A stretch of DNA of 64,000 nt from Albidovulum sediminis (GCF_025380365.1 NZ_JAOCQF010000001.1:1910245-1974244), one strand, 5' to 3'. Shown: positions 25,882 through 36,002, counted from the first letter of the stretch. Numbers and translations: made by a program. Notes: generated by a model from the letters alone, not told the origin.

Positions 25882-28116
25882 TTAGCCTTCGAGCCTGGTC
25901 AGGTCGGCGACGGAGAGGCAGATCTGGCGGATGCGGGAGAGGAGGTTCAGCCGGTTGCGGCGCACGACCGCGTTGTCGGTGTTCACCTGCACCGCCTCGA
26001 AGAAGGCGTCGATGGGGGCGCGAAGGGCCGCCATCGCGGACATGGCGGCGGCGAAATCCTCGGCCTTCATCGCGGGGGCGATGGCGGCCTCGGCCGTGTC
26101 GAGGGCGGCGAAGAGGGTGCGTTCGGCCTCTGCTTCGGCAAACTTCGGATCGGCGCCGAAGGAATATTCGACCCCGTCCTTTGCCTCGGCCTGGGTCAGG
26201 ATGTTGTTGGCGCGCTTGAAGCCCTGGAGGAGGTTTTCGCCGTCGTCGGTCTTGAGGAAGGCGGCGAGCGCCTCGGCCCGCCGGACGAGGAGGGTGAGGT
26301 CGTCGTTGCCGGGCATCGCGAGCGAAGCGTCGATCACGTCGTGGCGGATGCCCTCGTCGCGAAGGTGAACCTTGAGGCGGTCGTGGAAGAAGGCGAGGAG
26401 GTCGGAAGACTTTCGATCCATTTCAGAAAGTACAACCTCTTGTCGCCTCGGGTCGTCTGATATGAGTGCGTCCTTTCGCATTCGTTCATACGCTTCCTGG
26501 CCCAGATCATCGTAGCCCATATCAGCGAGCCTATCGCGCAATTGCCGTGCGATCGCAGAGCCATCCCGCCCAACGATCTGCCCCATGTGACTAATCACTC
26601 TCAATCTCAATTGGCGGGTCATCGGCCAACGCACCCCATTCCCCAGTACCAACCGGATCACCCCAAGCGCCGCCCTACGCAGCGCGAAGGGGTCCTTGCT
26701 CCCCGTCGGTTTCTCGTCGATCGCCCAGAAACCGGTCAGCGTGTCGATCTTGTCGGCGAGTGCCACGGCGACGGAGACCGGGTCGGTCGGGACGTCGTCG
26801 GAGGGCCCGAGCGGCTGGTAATGCGCCTTGCAGGCCGTCGCCACGGCCTCCGGCAGGCCCGCCGCTCGGGCGTAATAGACGCCCATCGTGCCCTGCAACT
26901 CGGGAAACTCGCCCACCATCGCCGATTGCAGGTCGGCCTTGGCGACCCGCGCGGCCTCTGCCGCAAGGTCAGGCTTGGCGCCGACGAGGGGTGCGATCTC
27001 GCGCGCCAGCGCCTCGATGCGGGCGATGCGGTCGGCCTGGCTTCCGAGCTTGTTGTGGAAGGTGACGTGGGCCAGGCCCGCGGCCATGCCTTCCATCCCC
27101 ACCGCCTTGACCGTGCGCAAGTCATTCTCCCAGAAGAACTTCGCGTCGCTGAGCCGCGCGGAGAGCACCTTCTGGTTGCCCTTCAGGATCGTCGCGCCGT
27201 GGTCGGCGGTCTCGGTGTTGGCGACGGTCACGAAGCCCTCGATCCGCCCTGTTTTCGGGTTGCGGCAGGAAAAGAACTTCTGGTGTTCGCGCATCGAGGT
27301 CTGCAGCACCTCGGGCGGCAGGCCCAGGAAATCCTCGCCGATCCGGCCCATCAGGACGACGGGCCATTCCACCAGCCCCGCGACCTCGGCCAGAAGGCCC
27401 TTGTCCTCAACCACCTCCAACCCGGCGGCAAAGGCCATGGTGGTGGCGTCGTGCCAGATGTGGTCGGCGCGGTCGTCGGGCGACAGGATCACATGCGCGC
27501 GCTTCAGCCGTGCCGCGTAGTCGTCAAAGCCCGTCACCGCGAAGGCGGCGGGCGCAAGGAAGCGGTGGCCGCGCGTGGTGTTGCCCGACACGATCCCGTC
27601 GATGTCGAGCGGCACGACCTCCGCCCCGTGGTCGTCGGTGAGGATGCAGAGGATCGAGTGGAGCGGGCGGACCCAGCGCAAGGTGCCCGCGCCCCAGCGC
27701 ATCGACTTCGGCCAGGGGAAGGTGCGGATCGTGGTCTCCAGAGCCTCGGCCACGATCGCGGCGGCCTTGCGACCGGGTTTCTCGACCACGGCGAAGTACG
27801 CCTGCCCCTTGCCCGCATCGCGAACCTCAAGCTGGTCGAGCCTCAGCCCGGTGGCGCGCAGGAAGCCCTGCACCGCCGCCTCGGGCGCGGTCGTCGCGGG
27901 GCCCTTGCGCTCCTCGCGCACGGGCCGGCTTTCGGCGGTCAGCGCCTCGATCGCCAGGGTCAGGCGGCGGGGCGTGGAAAAGGCCTGGGCGGCGCGATAG
28001 GTCAGGCCGGCCTCGACCAGCCCGTCGGTGACGAGCTTTTTCAGGTCCTCGCGCGCCTTGGCCTGCATGCGGGCGGGGATTTCCTCGGAAAAGAGTTCGA
28101 TCAGAAGGTCGGGCAT
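25882..28116 (-). CDS. glyS: glycyl-tRNA synthetase beta subunit
   Basis: 744 residues, longer than the roughly 690 of E. coli. It provides tRNA binding for the alpha2-beta2 synthetase with GlyQ. Features include LLIELFSEEIPARMQ at the N-terminus, SMREHQKFFSCRN, and the C-terminal DALR-like region. Residues about 490-570 are longer than in E. coli and the DNA there (26401-26640) counts only about 54% GC against about 70% nearby, yet the frame is intact. It ends a leftward run glyQ, DUF6446, glyS. Confidence 0.96.
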   Translation of the reverse strand: MPDLLIELFSEEIPARMQAKAREDLKKLVTDGLVEAGLTYRAAQAFSTPRRLTLAIEALTAESRPVREERKGPATTAPEAAVQGFLRATGLRLDQLEVRDAGKGQAYFAVVEKPGRKAAAIVAEALETTIRTFPWPKSMRWGAGTLRWVRPLHSILCILTDDHGAEVVPLDIDGIVSGNTTRGHRFLAPAAFAVTGFDDYAARLKRAHVILSPDDRADHIWHDATTMAFAAGLEVVEDKGLLAEVAGLVEWPVVLMGRIGEDFLGLPPEVLQTSMREHQKFFSCRNPKTGRIEGFVTVANTETADHGATILKGNQKVLSARLSDAKFFWENDLRTVKAVGMEGMAAGLAHVTFHNKLGSQADRIARIEALAREIAPLVGAKPDLAAEAARVAKADLQSAMVGEFPELQGTMGVYYARAAGLPEAVATACKAHYQPLGPSDDVPTDPVSVAVALADKIDTLTGFWAIDEKPTGSKDPFALRRAALGVIRLVLGNGVRWPMTRQLRLRVISHMGQIVGRDGSAIARQLRDRLADMGYDDLGQEAYERMRKDALISDDPRRQEVVLSEMDRKSSDLLAFFHDRLKVHLRDEGIRHDVIDASLAMPGNDDLTLLVRRAEALAAFLKTDDGENLLQGFKRANNILTQAEAKDGVEYSFGADPKFAEAEAERTLFAALDTAEAAIAPAMKAEDFAAAMSAMAALRAPIDAFFEAVQVNTDNAVVRRNRLNLLSRIRQICLSVADLTRLEG

Positions 28117-28590
28117 TTACTTTTCCGCGCTTTCGTTCAGCTGGTGCCAGGCATAGGCCCGGCCATCGGGATAGACCGCGACGACGCGATCCACGCCGGG
28201 GTGGATGTTCTTTTCGGACAGGAAGGCGAGTGCGGCGCCCGATTGCAGGTCATCGCCGATCGCCTCGGCGTCAAAGCAGTCGAACCACGAGGGCGCATTG
28301 ACCGGCGTCGGGTTTTCGTAGGGCTCGAATGTCTCGCTCAGCATGGCCAGCGTCATCGGCGTGACGAAGCAGCCACGAAAGCGCAGGGGGGAACTGTCGG
28401 CGTCGATCCCCTCGAAATCGGAGGTCAGCATCGCCTCCTGCGCGCCGCCCAGCGACACCAGCCGGATAGCGGCGGTGGGCGAGGAGACCTCGACCGGGCG
28501 GTAGAAGGCGTAGACCTGCAGGTAATACATCGCGGCTCCCGCGACGAGGGCGCTCAGCACGAGGAAACCTCCGACGATCTTGCCATTCAC
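28117..28590 (-). CDS. DUF6446-type membrane-anchored protein between glyQ and glyS
   Basis: 157 residues beginning at a GTG that overlaps the glyQ stop by four bases (GTGA); it ends directly against the glyS start, so the three genes are coupled. One N-terminal membrane anchor ([20 protein letters not shown]) precedes a periplasmic domain containing paired cysteines (RGCFVT and FDCFDAEA). The placement between the glycyl-tRNA synthetase genes recurs in Rhodobacterales. Function unknown; a direct role in aminoacylation is unlikely given the periplasmic domain. Confidence 0.75.
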   Translation of the reverse strand: MNGKIVGGFLVLSALVAGAAMYYLQVYAFYRPVEVSSPTAAIRLVSLGGAQEAMLTSDFEGIDADSSPLRFRGCFVTPMTLAMLSETFEPYENPTPVNAPSWFDCFDAEAIGDDLQSGAALAFLSEKNIHPGVDRVVAVYPDGRAYAWHQLNESAEK

Positions 28591-29507
28591 GCCGCCACCC
28601 CGCCCGCCTCGGTGGTCACGAAGGCGTCGGCGCATTTCTTCGCCAGCGCGCGGACGCGGCCGATGTAGGCCTGGCGTTCGGTCACCGAGATGACGCCGCG
28701 GGCGTCGAGAAGGTTGAAGAGGTGGCTGGCCTTGATGCACTGGTCATAGGCGGGGTGGGCCATGACGATCCGCCGGCCCGCCTTGTCCTCGGGCGCGGCG
28801 GCGAGGATGCGCTCGCATTCCGCTTCGGCGTCCTCGAAATGCTTCAGGAGCATGTCGGTGTCGGCCTGGTCGAAGTTCCAGCGGCTGTATTCCTGTTCGG
28901 TCTGGCGGAAGATGTCGCCATAGCTCAGCGGGATCGGCGATTGCGGGTCATTGAAGGGCATGTCCATGACGTGGTCGATACCCAGCACATACATGGCAAG
29001 CCGTTCGAGCCCGTAGGTCAGTTCGCCCGAGACAGGGTGGCAGTCATGCCCGCCGACCTGCTGGAAGTAGGTGAACTGCGAAACCTCCATGCCGTCGCAC
29101 CAGACCTCCCAGCCGAGGCCCCAGGCGCCCAGCGTCGGGCTTTCCCAGTCGTCCTCGACAAAGCGGATGTCGTGGAGGTGCGCGTCGATGCCGATGGCGG
29201 CGAGCGAGCCCAGGTAGAGATCCTGGAGGTTCGGCGGCGAGGGTTTGATCAGCACCTGGTACTGGTAGTAGTGCTGAAGCCGGTTCGGGTTCTCGCCATA
29301 GCGCCCGTCGGTCGGACGGCGCGAAGGCTGGACATAGGCCGCCGCCCAAGGGCGCGACCCCAGCGCGCGCAGCGTCGTTGCCGGGTGGAAGGTGCCCGCC
29401 CCCACCTCCATGTCGTAGGGCTGGAGAACGGCACAGCCCTGCCCGGCCCAGTAGGATTGAAGCCGCAGGATGATCTCCTGGAAGGAACGCGGGGCGGTCT
29501 GGGTCAT
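28587..29507 (-). CDS. glyQ: glycyl-tRNA synthetase alpha subunit
   Basis: 306 residues from the ATG at 29507. A class II synthetase catalytic subunit with [52 protein letters not shown] and the GLERLAMYV motif 3 region, all diagnostic. It charges tRNA-Gly with the GlyS beta subunit. An in-frame upstream extension to 29567 has no homology. It is divergent from the protease-like gene across 154 bases with no other gene. Confidence 0.97.
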   Translation of the reverse strand: MTQTAPRSFQEIILRLQSYWAGQGCAVLQPYDMEVGAGTFHPATTLRALGSRPWAAAYVQPSRRPTDGRYGENPNRLQHYYQYQVLIKPSPPNLQDLYLGSLAAIGIDAHLHDIRFVEDDWESPTLGAWGLGWEVWCDGMEVSQFTYFQQVGGHDCHPVSGELTYGLERLAMYVLGIDHVMDMPFNDPQSPIPLSYGDIFRQTEQEYSRWNFDQADTDMLLKHFEDAEAECERILAAAPEDKAGRRIVMAHPAYDQCIKASHLFNLLDARGVISVTERQAYIGRVRALAKKCADAFVTTEAGGVAA

Positions 29508-29661
29508 GTCGGGCCTGTTCTCGGGCGAAAGCGCGTTCTCAATAGGCAACAGGCCGGGGGCGGTCAATCGGCGCGAGGGGTTTTTGGCGTGACCTCGCCG
29601 CCCATCCTCTCTAGTTTCGGCCCCGGATTCGTCCGATCGGAAACAAAGGGAATTTGTGGGA

Positions 29662-31395
29662 ATGCGTCAGGCGCTGTGGTTCTTGGTTCTGGCTTTGTCG
29701 GTCATGGCGGCGCGTGCCGCCGTCGCCCAGGAGACCTGGGTGCAGATCGAGGCACATTCCACCCTGGCCGAGGCCGAGGAACGCGCGCGCGCCTACGCGG
29801 GGGCTTTCCCGAACGTCGCGGGCTTTGCCATGACGACAGGATGGTACGCGGTGGCGCTTGGCCCCTATTCCGCCGAGGAGGCGGGCGCTGCGCTGACGCG
29901 GTTGAAGACAGACCGGCTGATCCCGGACGACAGCTATGTCACCGACGGGTCGCGGTTCCGCCAGCGGTACTGGCCCGTCGCCGGTGCCGAGACCCCGACG
30001 CCGGAACCGGCGATCGAGGCCGCCGCGCCCGTGGTGACCCCCGACCCTGCGACCGCGCCCGAACCTGACGAGACCCAGGCCGAGGCGCGCGCCTCCGAAG
30101 CCGCGCTGACCCAGGGCGAAAGGGAACTTCTGCAGACCGCGCTCCAGTGGTCGGGCCATTACGAGGGCGCGATCGACGGCGCCATCGGTCAGGGCACGCG
30201 GCGCAGCATGGCGGAATGGCAGGCGGCGGCCGGCCATCCCGCGACCGGGGTGATGACCACGCGCCAGCGGGCCGAACTGATCGGCGCCTATCAGGCCGAA
30301 CTCGCCGCCTTCGGCTTTGCCGCGGTGAAGGAGATCGAGGCAGGCATCGAGATCAGCCTGCCGCTCGGCCTTGTCGCGTTCGACCGCTACAACCCGCCCT
30401 TCGTCCACTATGGCGAAAAGGACGGCTCGGGCTTTCAGGTCTTCCTGATTTCCCAGCCGGGCGACCAGAATTCCCTGTTTGCGCTCTATGACCTGATGCA
30501 GACGCTGACCATCGTTCCGCTGGAGGGCGAACGCGGGATCGAGCGCAACCGCTTTACTCTGTCCGGCGCCAATGGCGATGTCGCGTCGTATTCCGAGGCG
30601 CGGCTGGACGGCGGTCTGATCAAGGGCTTTACCCTGGTCTGGCACCCCGCACAGGCGGAGCAGGCCGCCCGCGTTCTCCAGACGATGAAGGCCACGTTCA
30701 AGCCGGTGGGCACGCAGGCGCTGGACGACAGCCTGGGCCAACCGCTGGCCGAACCGCGCGAAGACCTGATCGCCGGGGTCGAGGTGCGCCGGCCGGTCCT
30801 CTCGCGCAGCGGCTTCTACATCGACGGCGCCGGAACGGTCCTGACCACATCAGAGGTGCTGAACCAGTGCAGCCGCGTGACCCTTGACGGCACGCACGAG
30901 GCCGACGTGGCCTATCAGGACGCGGCGCTCGGCATCGCGATCCTGAAACCGCGCGAGGCGCTTCTGCCGATGAGCCATGCCGCCTTCCGCGCCGACCTGC
31001 CGCGCCTCAACTCCGAGGTGGCGGTGGCGGGCTATTCCTATGGCGACGCCCTGACTCAGCCGGTGATGACCTTCGGCACGCTGGCCGATGGCAAGGGCCT
31101 GGACGGCCAGCAGGACCTGGCGCGCCTGGCGCTCCGGGCGCTGCCGGGCGATTCGGGGGGGCCGGTGTTCGACATGGGCGGGTCGGTCGTCGGCATGCTG
31201 CTGCCGCGCGAAGATGAAAACGGCCGCGTCCTGCCCGAGGATGTGGGCTATGCACTCGAAACCGGCGCCATCGCGGCGGCGCTCTCCGCCCAGGGCATTA
31301 CGCCGGCGGCGACCGACCGTTCGGGGGCGCTGGCCCCCGAGGACCTGACGCGCCTTGCCCAGGGCATGACGGTCCTCGTGTCCTGCTGGAATTGA
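29662..31395 (+). CDS. SPOR/peptidoglycan-binding/trypsin-like protein lacking catalytic His
   Basis: 577 residues. A signal peptide covers about 1-23. A SPOR-like domain (25-105, [20 protein letters not shown]) and a PG_binding_1 domain (about 150-215, [14 protein letters not shown]) follow, then a central uncharacterised domain and a trypsin-like domain (about 375-545). The catalytic Ser is present (GDSGGP, S498) and D420 fits the Asp. However, the His position in TTSEVLNQC is occupied by E398. It is probably a periplasmic, cell-wall-associated pseudo-protease or a protease with altered chemistry. An in-frame GTG two codons upstream (29656) is an alternative start. Confidence 0.8.
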   Translation: MRQALWFLVLALSVMAARAAVAQETWVQIEAHSTLAEAEERARAYAGAFPNVAGFAMTTGWYAVALGPYSAEEAGAALTRLKTDRLIPDDSYVTDGSRFRQRYWPVAGAETPTPEPAIEAAAPVVTPDPATAPEPDETQAEARASEAALTQGERELLQTALQWSGHYEGAIDGAIGQGTRRSMAEWQAAAGHPATGVMTTRQRAELIGAYQAELAAFGFAAVKEIEAGIEISLPLGLVAFDRYNPPFVHYGEKDGSGFQVFLISQPGDQNSLFALYDLMQTLTIVPLEGERGIERNRFTLSGANGDVASYSEARLDGGLIKGFTLVWHPAQAEQAARVLQTMKATFKPVGTQALDDSLGQPLAEPREDLIAGVEVRRPVLSRSGFYIDGAGTVLTTSEVLNQCSRVTLDGTHEADVAYQDAALGIAILKPREALLPMSHAAFRADLPRLNSEVAVAGYSYGDALTQPVMTFGTLADGKGLDGQQDLARLALRALPGDSGGPVFDMGGSVVGMLLPREDENGRVLPEDVGYALETGAIAAALSAQGITPAATDRSGALAPEDLTRLAQGMTVLVSCWN

Positions 31396-31397
31396 GC

Positions 31398-31416
31398 GGC
31401 GGGCGGCAAGCCCGCC
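31398..31416. terminator. convergent hairpin terminator candidate
   Basis: GGCGGGC (31398-31404) pairs with GCCCGCC (31410-31416) across a 5-base loop, in the 37 bases between two genes that converge. No clear U-run follows on either strand. It may serve both. Confidence 0.5.
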
Positions 31417-31432
31417 CCCCTCAGGTCCCCCG

Positions 31433-33013
31433 TCAGGCCATGTCGGGCGTCATGTGGATGAGCGTCGGGCGGTCCGCGGCCAGCGCCGCCGTGACGGCCG
31501 CCTGAAGCCCCGAAAGCGTGTCGGGGCGCACGGCATGGGCCTCGTAGGCTTCGGCCAGCCTCAGGAAGTCGGGGTTGCGCGCGACCACCGCGTTGGGCGC
31601 GATCTGCGAGCGCACCATGCTTTCCTCGATCTCCTTCAGCTTGCCGTTGTCCCACACGAGGATCGGCAGCGGCAGGCCAAGCTCGACCGCCGTGCCAAGC
31701 TCCTGGATCGTGTACTGAAGCCCGTAGTCCCCGGCGATGGCGACGACGGGATCATCGGGAAGGCCCACCTTGCCGCCGATCGCCGCGGGCATGGCGTAGC
31801 CCAGCGTGCCGAAGCCGTAGGGGTGGTGCCACAGCCCCGGCTCCGCCATGTCCCAGACCTCCTTCGCGACATAGGCGAACTGGGTCATGTCGGAGAATAT
31901 CCGCGTCCGCGCGGGCAGGCAGGCGTGCAGTGCATCGGCGATGCGGACGATGCCGGGGCGTTCCGCGTCGGTCTCGGCGCGCCAGCGGGCGCGCGTGGCC
32001 GCGATCTCGGCCGCGTCCCAGCCGCTGGCCGGGCGGGCGGGCAAGGCCGCCGCCAGCGCCTCGAGGAAGGCCGCGGCATCGCCCAGGACGGGCATCTCGG
32101 CCGCGTGGCCGTCGCAAAGCTCCGCCGGGTCGATGTCGACGCGCACCAGCGGCACATCGGGCAGCGCCTGCGGGCGCCAGGCATCGACCTCGGACAACTC
32201 GGTCCCGACCGCCACGATCAGGTCGGCCCGCGCGAGGATGCGTTCGGCCTCGGGGCGCGCGAAGAAACTGCCGAGGTAGAGCGGGTCACCGGGCGCCACG
32301 ATGCCGCGCCCGGCATAGGTCACGATACTGGCCGCGCCGGTGGCTGCCAGCACGCGCCGCGCCGCCTGCCAGCCGCCGCGCGCACCGCCGCCGAAGACGA
32401 AAAGCGGCCGCCGCGCTGCCCCGATCCGGGCGGCAACGGCGGAAACATCCGGCGCGACCGGCAGCGCAGGCAGCGCGCGGGGCGGCGCGAATTCGGGCGC
32501 GAGCGCGCCCAGAACCTCGATCGGAACCTGCATGTGCTTCGGCCTCGGGCGCGCGGCGGCGAACTCGGCAAAGGCGCGGTCGACCAGGTGATAGGCGCTT
32601 TGCGCGTCCATCGCCGTCTTCGACCAGTCGCAGACCGTGGCTGCCGCCCCTTCCTGATCCTTCATCTCGTGCAGCCGTGCCCGCCCGATCCCCAGATCGG
32701 CCCGGTTCAGGCACGAGGAAATGGCAAGCACCGGCACGCTGTCCGAATAGGCCTGGCCAAGCGGCGTCAGGATGTTCGTCAGCCCCGGCCCGGTGATGAC
32801 ATAGGCCACCCCCGGCCGGCCCGTCGCGCGGGCATAGCCGTCGGCCATGAAGCCCGCCCCCTGTTCGTGGCGCGCCAGCACATGGCGCAGGCCCGCCTCC
32901 TCGATGCCCCGGTAAAGCTCGACGTTGTGCACGCCGGGAATGCCGAAGATCACCTCGACCCCGCGCGATTTCAGCATGTGGGACAGCTGCGCCCCCAACG
33001 GACGTTCGACCAT
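31433..33013 (-). CDS. ThDP-dependent 2-oxo acid decarboxylase (5-guanidino-2-oxopentanoate decarboxylase type)
   Basis: 526 residues of the acetolactate synthase/pyruvate oxidase fold. The catalytic Glu lies in LARHEQGAGFMADGYAR, and the ThDP-Mg motif is near AIAGDYGLQYTIQELGT. The N-terminal stretch FGIPGVHNVELYRGIEEAGL matches AruI, which decarboxylates 5-guanidino-2-oxopentanoate in arginine transamination catabolism. No other arginine genes are adjacent, so the substrate is tentative and a related acetolactate-synthase-like enzyme is possible. The ATG overlaps the trkH stop by one base (TGATG). Confidence 0.75.
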   Translation of the reverse strand: MVERPLGAQLSHMLKSRGVEVIFGIPGVHNVELYRGIEEAGLRHVLARHEQGAGFMADGYARATGRPGVAYVITGPGLTNILTPLGQAYSDSVPVLAISSCLNRADLGIGRARLHEMKDQEGAAATVCDWSKTAMDAQSAYHLVDRAFAEFAAARPRPKHMQVPIEVLGALAPEFAPPRALPALPVAPDVSAVAARIGAARRPLFVFGGGARGGWQAARRVLAATGAASIVTYAGRGIVAPGDPLYLGSFFARPEAERILARADLIVAVGTELSEVDAWRPQALPDVPLVRVDIDPAELCDGHAAEMPVLGDAAAFLEALAAALPARPASGWDAAEIAATRARWRAETDAERPGIVRIADALHACLPARTRIFSDMTQFAYVAKEVWDMAEPGLWHHPYGFGTLGYAMPAAIGGKVGLPDDPVVAIAGDYGLQYTIQELGTAVELGLPLPILVWDNGKLKEIEESMVRSQIAPNAVVARNPDFLRLAEAYEAHAVRPDTLSGLQAAVTAALAADRPTLIHMTPDMA

Positions 33014-34461
33014 CAGACCCTCCAGAACCGGGGAAGAAAGAGCACGAGCACGACCAGCAGTTCCAGCCGGCCGAGCAGCATGGCGAAAGTGAGTATCCAT
33101 TTCGCCGTGTCGTTCAAGGGGGCAAATGTCCCCGCCGGCCCGATCGTCTGGCCAAGGCCGGGGCCGATGTTGGCAATCGCCGTCGCCGCCCCCGACACCG
33201 AGGTGACGAAATCGAGCCCGGTCATCCCCAGAAGCACCGCCGTAATCCCGAGCGTCAGGACGAAGACGCCGAAGAAGGTCGCGACCGAGCCCAGGACCGC
33301 CTCGTCCACCGGCCTGCCGTCGTAACGCAGCAGAAAGACGCCGTTGGGGGCATGAAGCCGGCGCACCTGCTGCGCGACCGCGCCCAGAAGGATCTGGTAG
33401 CGGAAGATCTTGATCGAGCAGCAGGTCGATCCGGCGCATCCGCCGATCAGTCCGATGAAGAAGAAAAGAACGACCGGAAAGCCGCCCCAGAGCTGGTAGT
33501 CGACGCTGGCATAGCCGGTGCCGGTGATGATCGAGGTGACGTTGAAAAGCCCCTCGCGCAGCGCGTGTTCGAAATGGTCGCCATTGGCGAGGACCCTGTA
33601 GGCCGCGACCGTCGCCACGAGGATGGCGATGGTCCAGAGAAAGCCGCGCACCTGCCGGTCCTGGAGTAGCGGCCGGGTCTGGCCCGCGATGACCTGGACA
33701 AAGCGGACGAAGGGCAGGCTCGCCAGCACCATGAACAGCGCGGCGACGTATTCCGGGGCCCCCTGAAACGCCCCGAACGAGGCGTCCGAGGTCGAGAAAC
33801 CGCCGGTCGAAAGCGTCGTCAGCGCGTGGTTGATCGCCTGGAACCCGTCCATGCCGACCGCAAGGTAGGCGAAGTGGCACAGCACCGTCAGCCCGACGTA
33901 GACGACCGAGATGTGGGCCGCGATGGCCGCCGCGCGCGGCAGCACCTTGCCCCCGGTATCGAACGCCTCCGAGCGGAATATCTGCATGCCGCCGACGCGC
34001 AGTTCCGGCAGGAACACCATCGCGACCACGATGATGCCGACGCCGCCGAACCATTGCAGCATCGACCGCCAGAGCAGCAGCCCCGGCGGCAGCTCCTCCA
34101 GCCGGACGAAGACCGTCGATCCGGTCGTCGTCATGCCCGACATCGCTTCGAAGATCGCATCGACCACCTTCGCGTCGGTCGCGCCGATCAGGAACGGCAG
34201 CGCCCCGAAGATCGGCAGCACCGCCCATACACCCGTCGCCAGCAGGAATGTTTCCTGCGTCGTCAGCCGGGGACGCACGCCGCTTGCGCAGGCAAGCGCC
34301 ATGACAACGCCGGTGAAGACGGTGATCAGCCCGCTTTGCAGGAAGGCCCGCCAGTGGTCGTTTCCATGCCAGAGGTCGGTCGCCATCGGGACGAACATCG
34401 TCGCCCCGAAGATCGCAGCCAGAAGGCCGATGACATATCCGACGGGGCGCAGGTCCGGCAT
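33013..34461 (-). CDS. trkH: TrkH-family potassium uptake protein, copy 1
   Basis: 482 residues of integral membrane protein with four P-loops carrying the K+ filter glycines: TTTGSTVF, STGGFSTSD, TGTGYASV and NIGPGLGQ. TrkH forms the K+-translocating pore and needs a cytosolic TrkA ring, which is not in this window. It lies downstream of a second trkH on the same strand (50 bases apart) and is coupled to the decarboxylase gene that follows. Confidence 0.92.
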   Translation of the reverse strand: MPDLRPVGYVIGLLAAIFGATMFVPMATDLWHGNDHWRAFLQSGLITVFTGVVMALACASGVRPRLTTQETFLLATGVWAVLPIFGALPFLIGATDAKVVDAIFEAMSGMTTTGSTVFVRLEELPPGLLLWRSMLQWFGGVGIIVVAMVFLPELRVGGMQIFRSEAFDTGGKVLPRAAAIAAHISVVYVGLTVLCHFAYLAVGMDGFQAINHALTTLSTGGFSTSDASFGAFQGAPEYVAALFMVLASLPFVRFVQVIAGQTRPLLQDRQVRGFLWTIAILVATVAAYRVLANGDHFEHALREGLFNVTSIITGTGYASVDYQLWGGFPVVLFFFIGLIGGCAGSTCCSIKIFRYQILLGAVAQQVRRLHAPNGVFLLRYDGRPVDEAVLGSVATFFGVFVLTLGITAVLLGMTGLDFVTSVSGAATAIANIGPGLGQTIGPAGTFAPLNDTAKWILTFAMLLGRLELLVVLVLFLPRFWRV

Positions 34462-34511
34462 GGGTGTCAGCTTGTCGAGACGCCGCGCCGTGTCAAGACG
34501 ATCCTTGCCGC

Positions 34512-35960
34512 TCAGTCCCGCCAGAACCGCGGCAGGATCACCACGAACACCGACAGGAGCGACAGGCGCCCCATGATCATCGCGAGGATCATCAGGAGTT
34601 TGGAGACGTCGGGAAACTCGACGAAGGTGCCGGTCGGCAGGACCATGGGGCCGAACCCGTAGCCGATATTGCCGATCGAGGTCCAGGACGCGAACACCGC
34701 GCTTTCAAAATCCACCCCGCTTTGCAGGATCAGCACGGCGATGACGCCGAAGCCGAGGATGTAGGCGCCGAGGTAGAGAACCATCGCGTCGATCGTCTCC
34801 ATGTCCACCCTGCGGCCCTGATAGCGGATGGGCGACACCCTGTGCGGCGCATGGATGCGCTGGATTTGCTGCTTGAGCGCGGCAAACATCAGCTGGACGC
34901 GGAACACCGACAACCCGGCCGCACTCGACCCCGAGCAGGCGCCGATGATGCCGAGCCACATCGCGACGATGACGGCAAAGCCGCCCCAGACCGGGAAGGT
35001 GCCCATGCCGAAACCGGTGCTCGACATGATCGAGACGAGGTTGAACAGGCTTTCCCGAAAGGCCGCCTCAGCCGGCTGGTCCGAGGTCGCGACCCGCCAG
35101 ATGCTGACCGCGATCACGGCCGACGCGACCCACGTCAGATAGCCACGCACCTGCGCATCGCGCCACAGCGGCAGTGCGCTGCCCTGCACCAGTTGCACGT
35201 AGCGGATGTAGGGCAGACTGCCGAGCAGCATGAACAGCGCGCCGGCATAGTGGAGGCTGGCGGAATAGTCCGCGAAAGAGGCCGCGCGGGGGGAAAATCC
35301 ACCGGTGGCGATCGTCGCCAGCGCATGCTCGACGGACTCGATGCCGCTCATCCCGAGGGCCGCGTAGGTTCCCATGCAGGCCAGCGTCAGGCTCAGGTAG
35401 ATGAAGAAGAGTTGCCCCGCGATGTCGGTGGCGCGCGGAAGGATTTTGCCGAAGGTGTCGAAGCCCTCGGTGCGGAAGAACTGCATCCCGCCGACACGCA
35501 TGACGGGCAGGAAGATCATCGCGATGAACGCGATCCCGAGGCCGCCCAGCCAGTTGAGCATCGCCCGCCAGAGATGGACCCCGACCGGCAAGTCGTCCAT
35601 GCCGACGAAGACGGACGACCCGGTTGTCGTGATGCCCGAAACCGCCTCGAAATAGGCGTCGATCAGGCGGACCTCGGGGGCGCCGATGATGAAGGGCAAG
35701 GCGCCGAAGGCCGGCACGGCAAGCCAGATGCAGATGGTCAGGAGAAACGCCTGCCGGATCGACAGGCTGCTCCCCGCCCGGTTCTGGCAGGCCATGGTGG
35801 TGATCAGGCCGGCGGTCACCGAGATCAGCGCCGCCTCGAAGAAGGCGCCGGCGTTGCCGGTTCCCGCCAGCGCATCGACAATGCCCGGAACCAGCATCGT
35901 GGCCCCGAGGACCGAGACGATGAGGCCGATCACATATCCAACGGGGCGCAAGTCGATCAT
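34512..35960 (-). CDS. trkH: TrkH-family potassium uptake protein, copy 2
   Basis: 482 residues, the same length as its neighbour and clearly a paralogue, both beginning DLRPVGYVIGL. Filter loops read TTTGSSVF, ATGGFSPRA, SSTGFGMG and NIGYGFGP. Many positions outside the pore differ, so the duplication is old. The ATG at 35960 is chosen because it aligns with the start of copy 1. The first gene of the leftward trkH-trkH-decarboxylase run. Confidence 0.92.
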   Translation of the reverse strand: MIDLRPVGYVIGLIVSVLGATMLVPGIVDALAGTGNAGAFFEAALISVTAGLITTMACQNRAGSSLSIRQAFLLTICIWLAVPAFGALPFIIGAPEVRLIDAYFEAVSGITTTGSSVFVGMDDLPVGVHLWRAMLNWLGGLGIAFIAMIFLPVMRVGGMQFFRTEGFDTFGKILPRATDIAGQLFFIYLSLTLACMGTYAALGMSGIESVEHALATIATGGFSPRAASFADYSASLHYAGALFMLLGSLPYIRYVQLVQGSALPLWRDAQVRGYLTWVASAVIAVSIWRVATSDQPAEAAFRESLFNLVSIMSSTGFGMGTFPVWGGFAVIVAMWLGIIGACSGSSAAGLSVFRVQLMFAALKQQIQRIHAPHRVSPIRYQGRRVDMETIDAMVLYLGAYILGFGVIAVLILQSGVDFESAVFASWTSIGNIGYGFGPMVLPTGTFVEFPDVSKLLMILAMIMGRLSLLSVFVVILPRFWRD

Positions 35961-36002
35961 GATGGCAGAGGCTTGGAACGCGGCGCGCGGCAAGTCAAGG
36001 GC

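Noticed and set aside
31433-34228. Possible 931-residue fusion of the decarboxylase with upstream sequence
   Set aside because: The N-terminal 400 residues are an out-of-frame reading of trkH. Decarboxylase homology begins exactly at the ATG at 33013.
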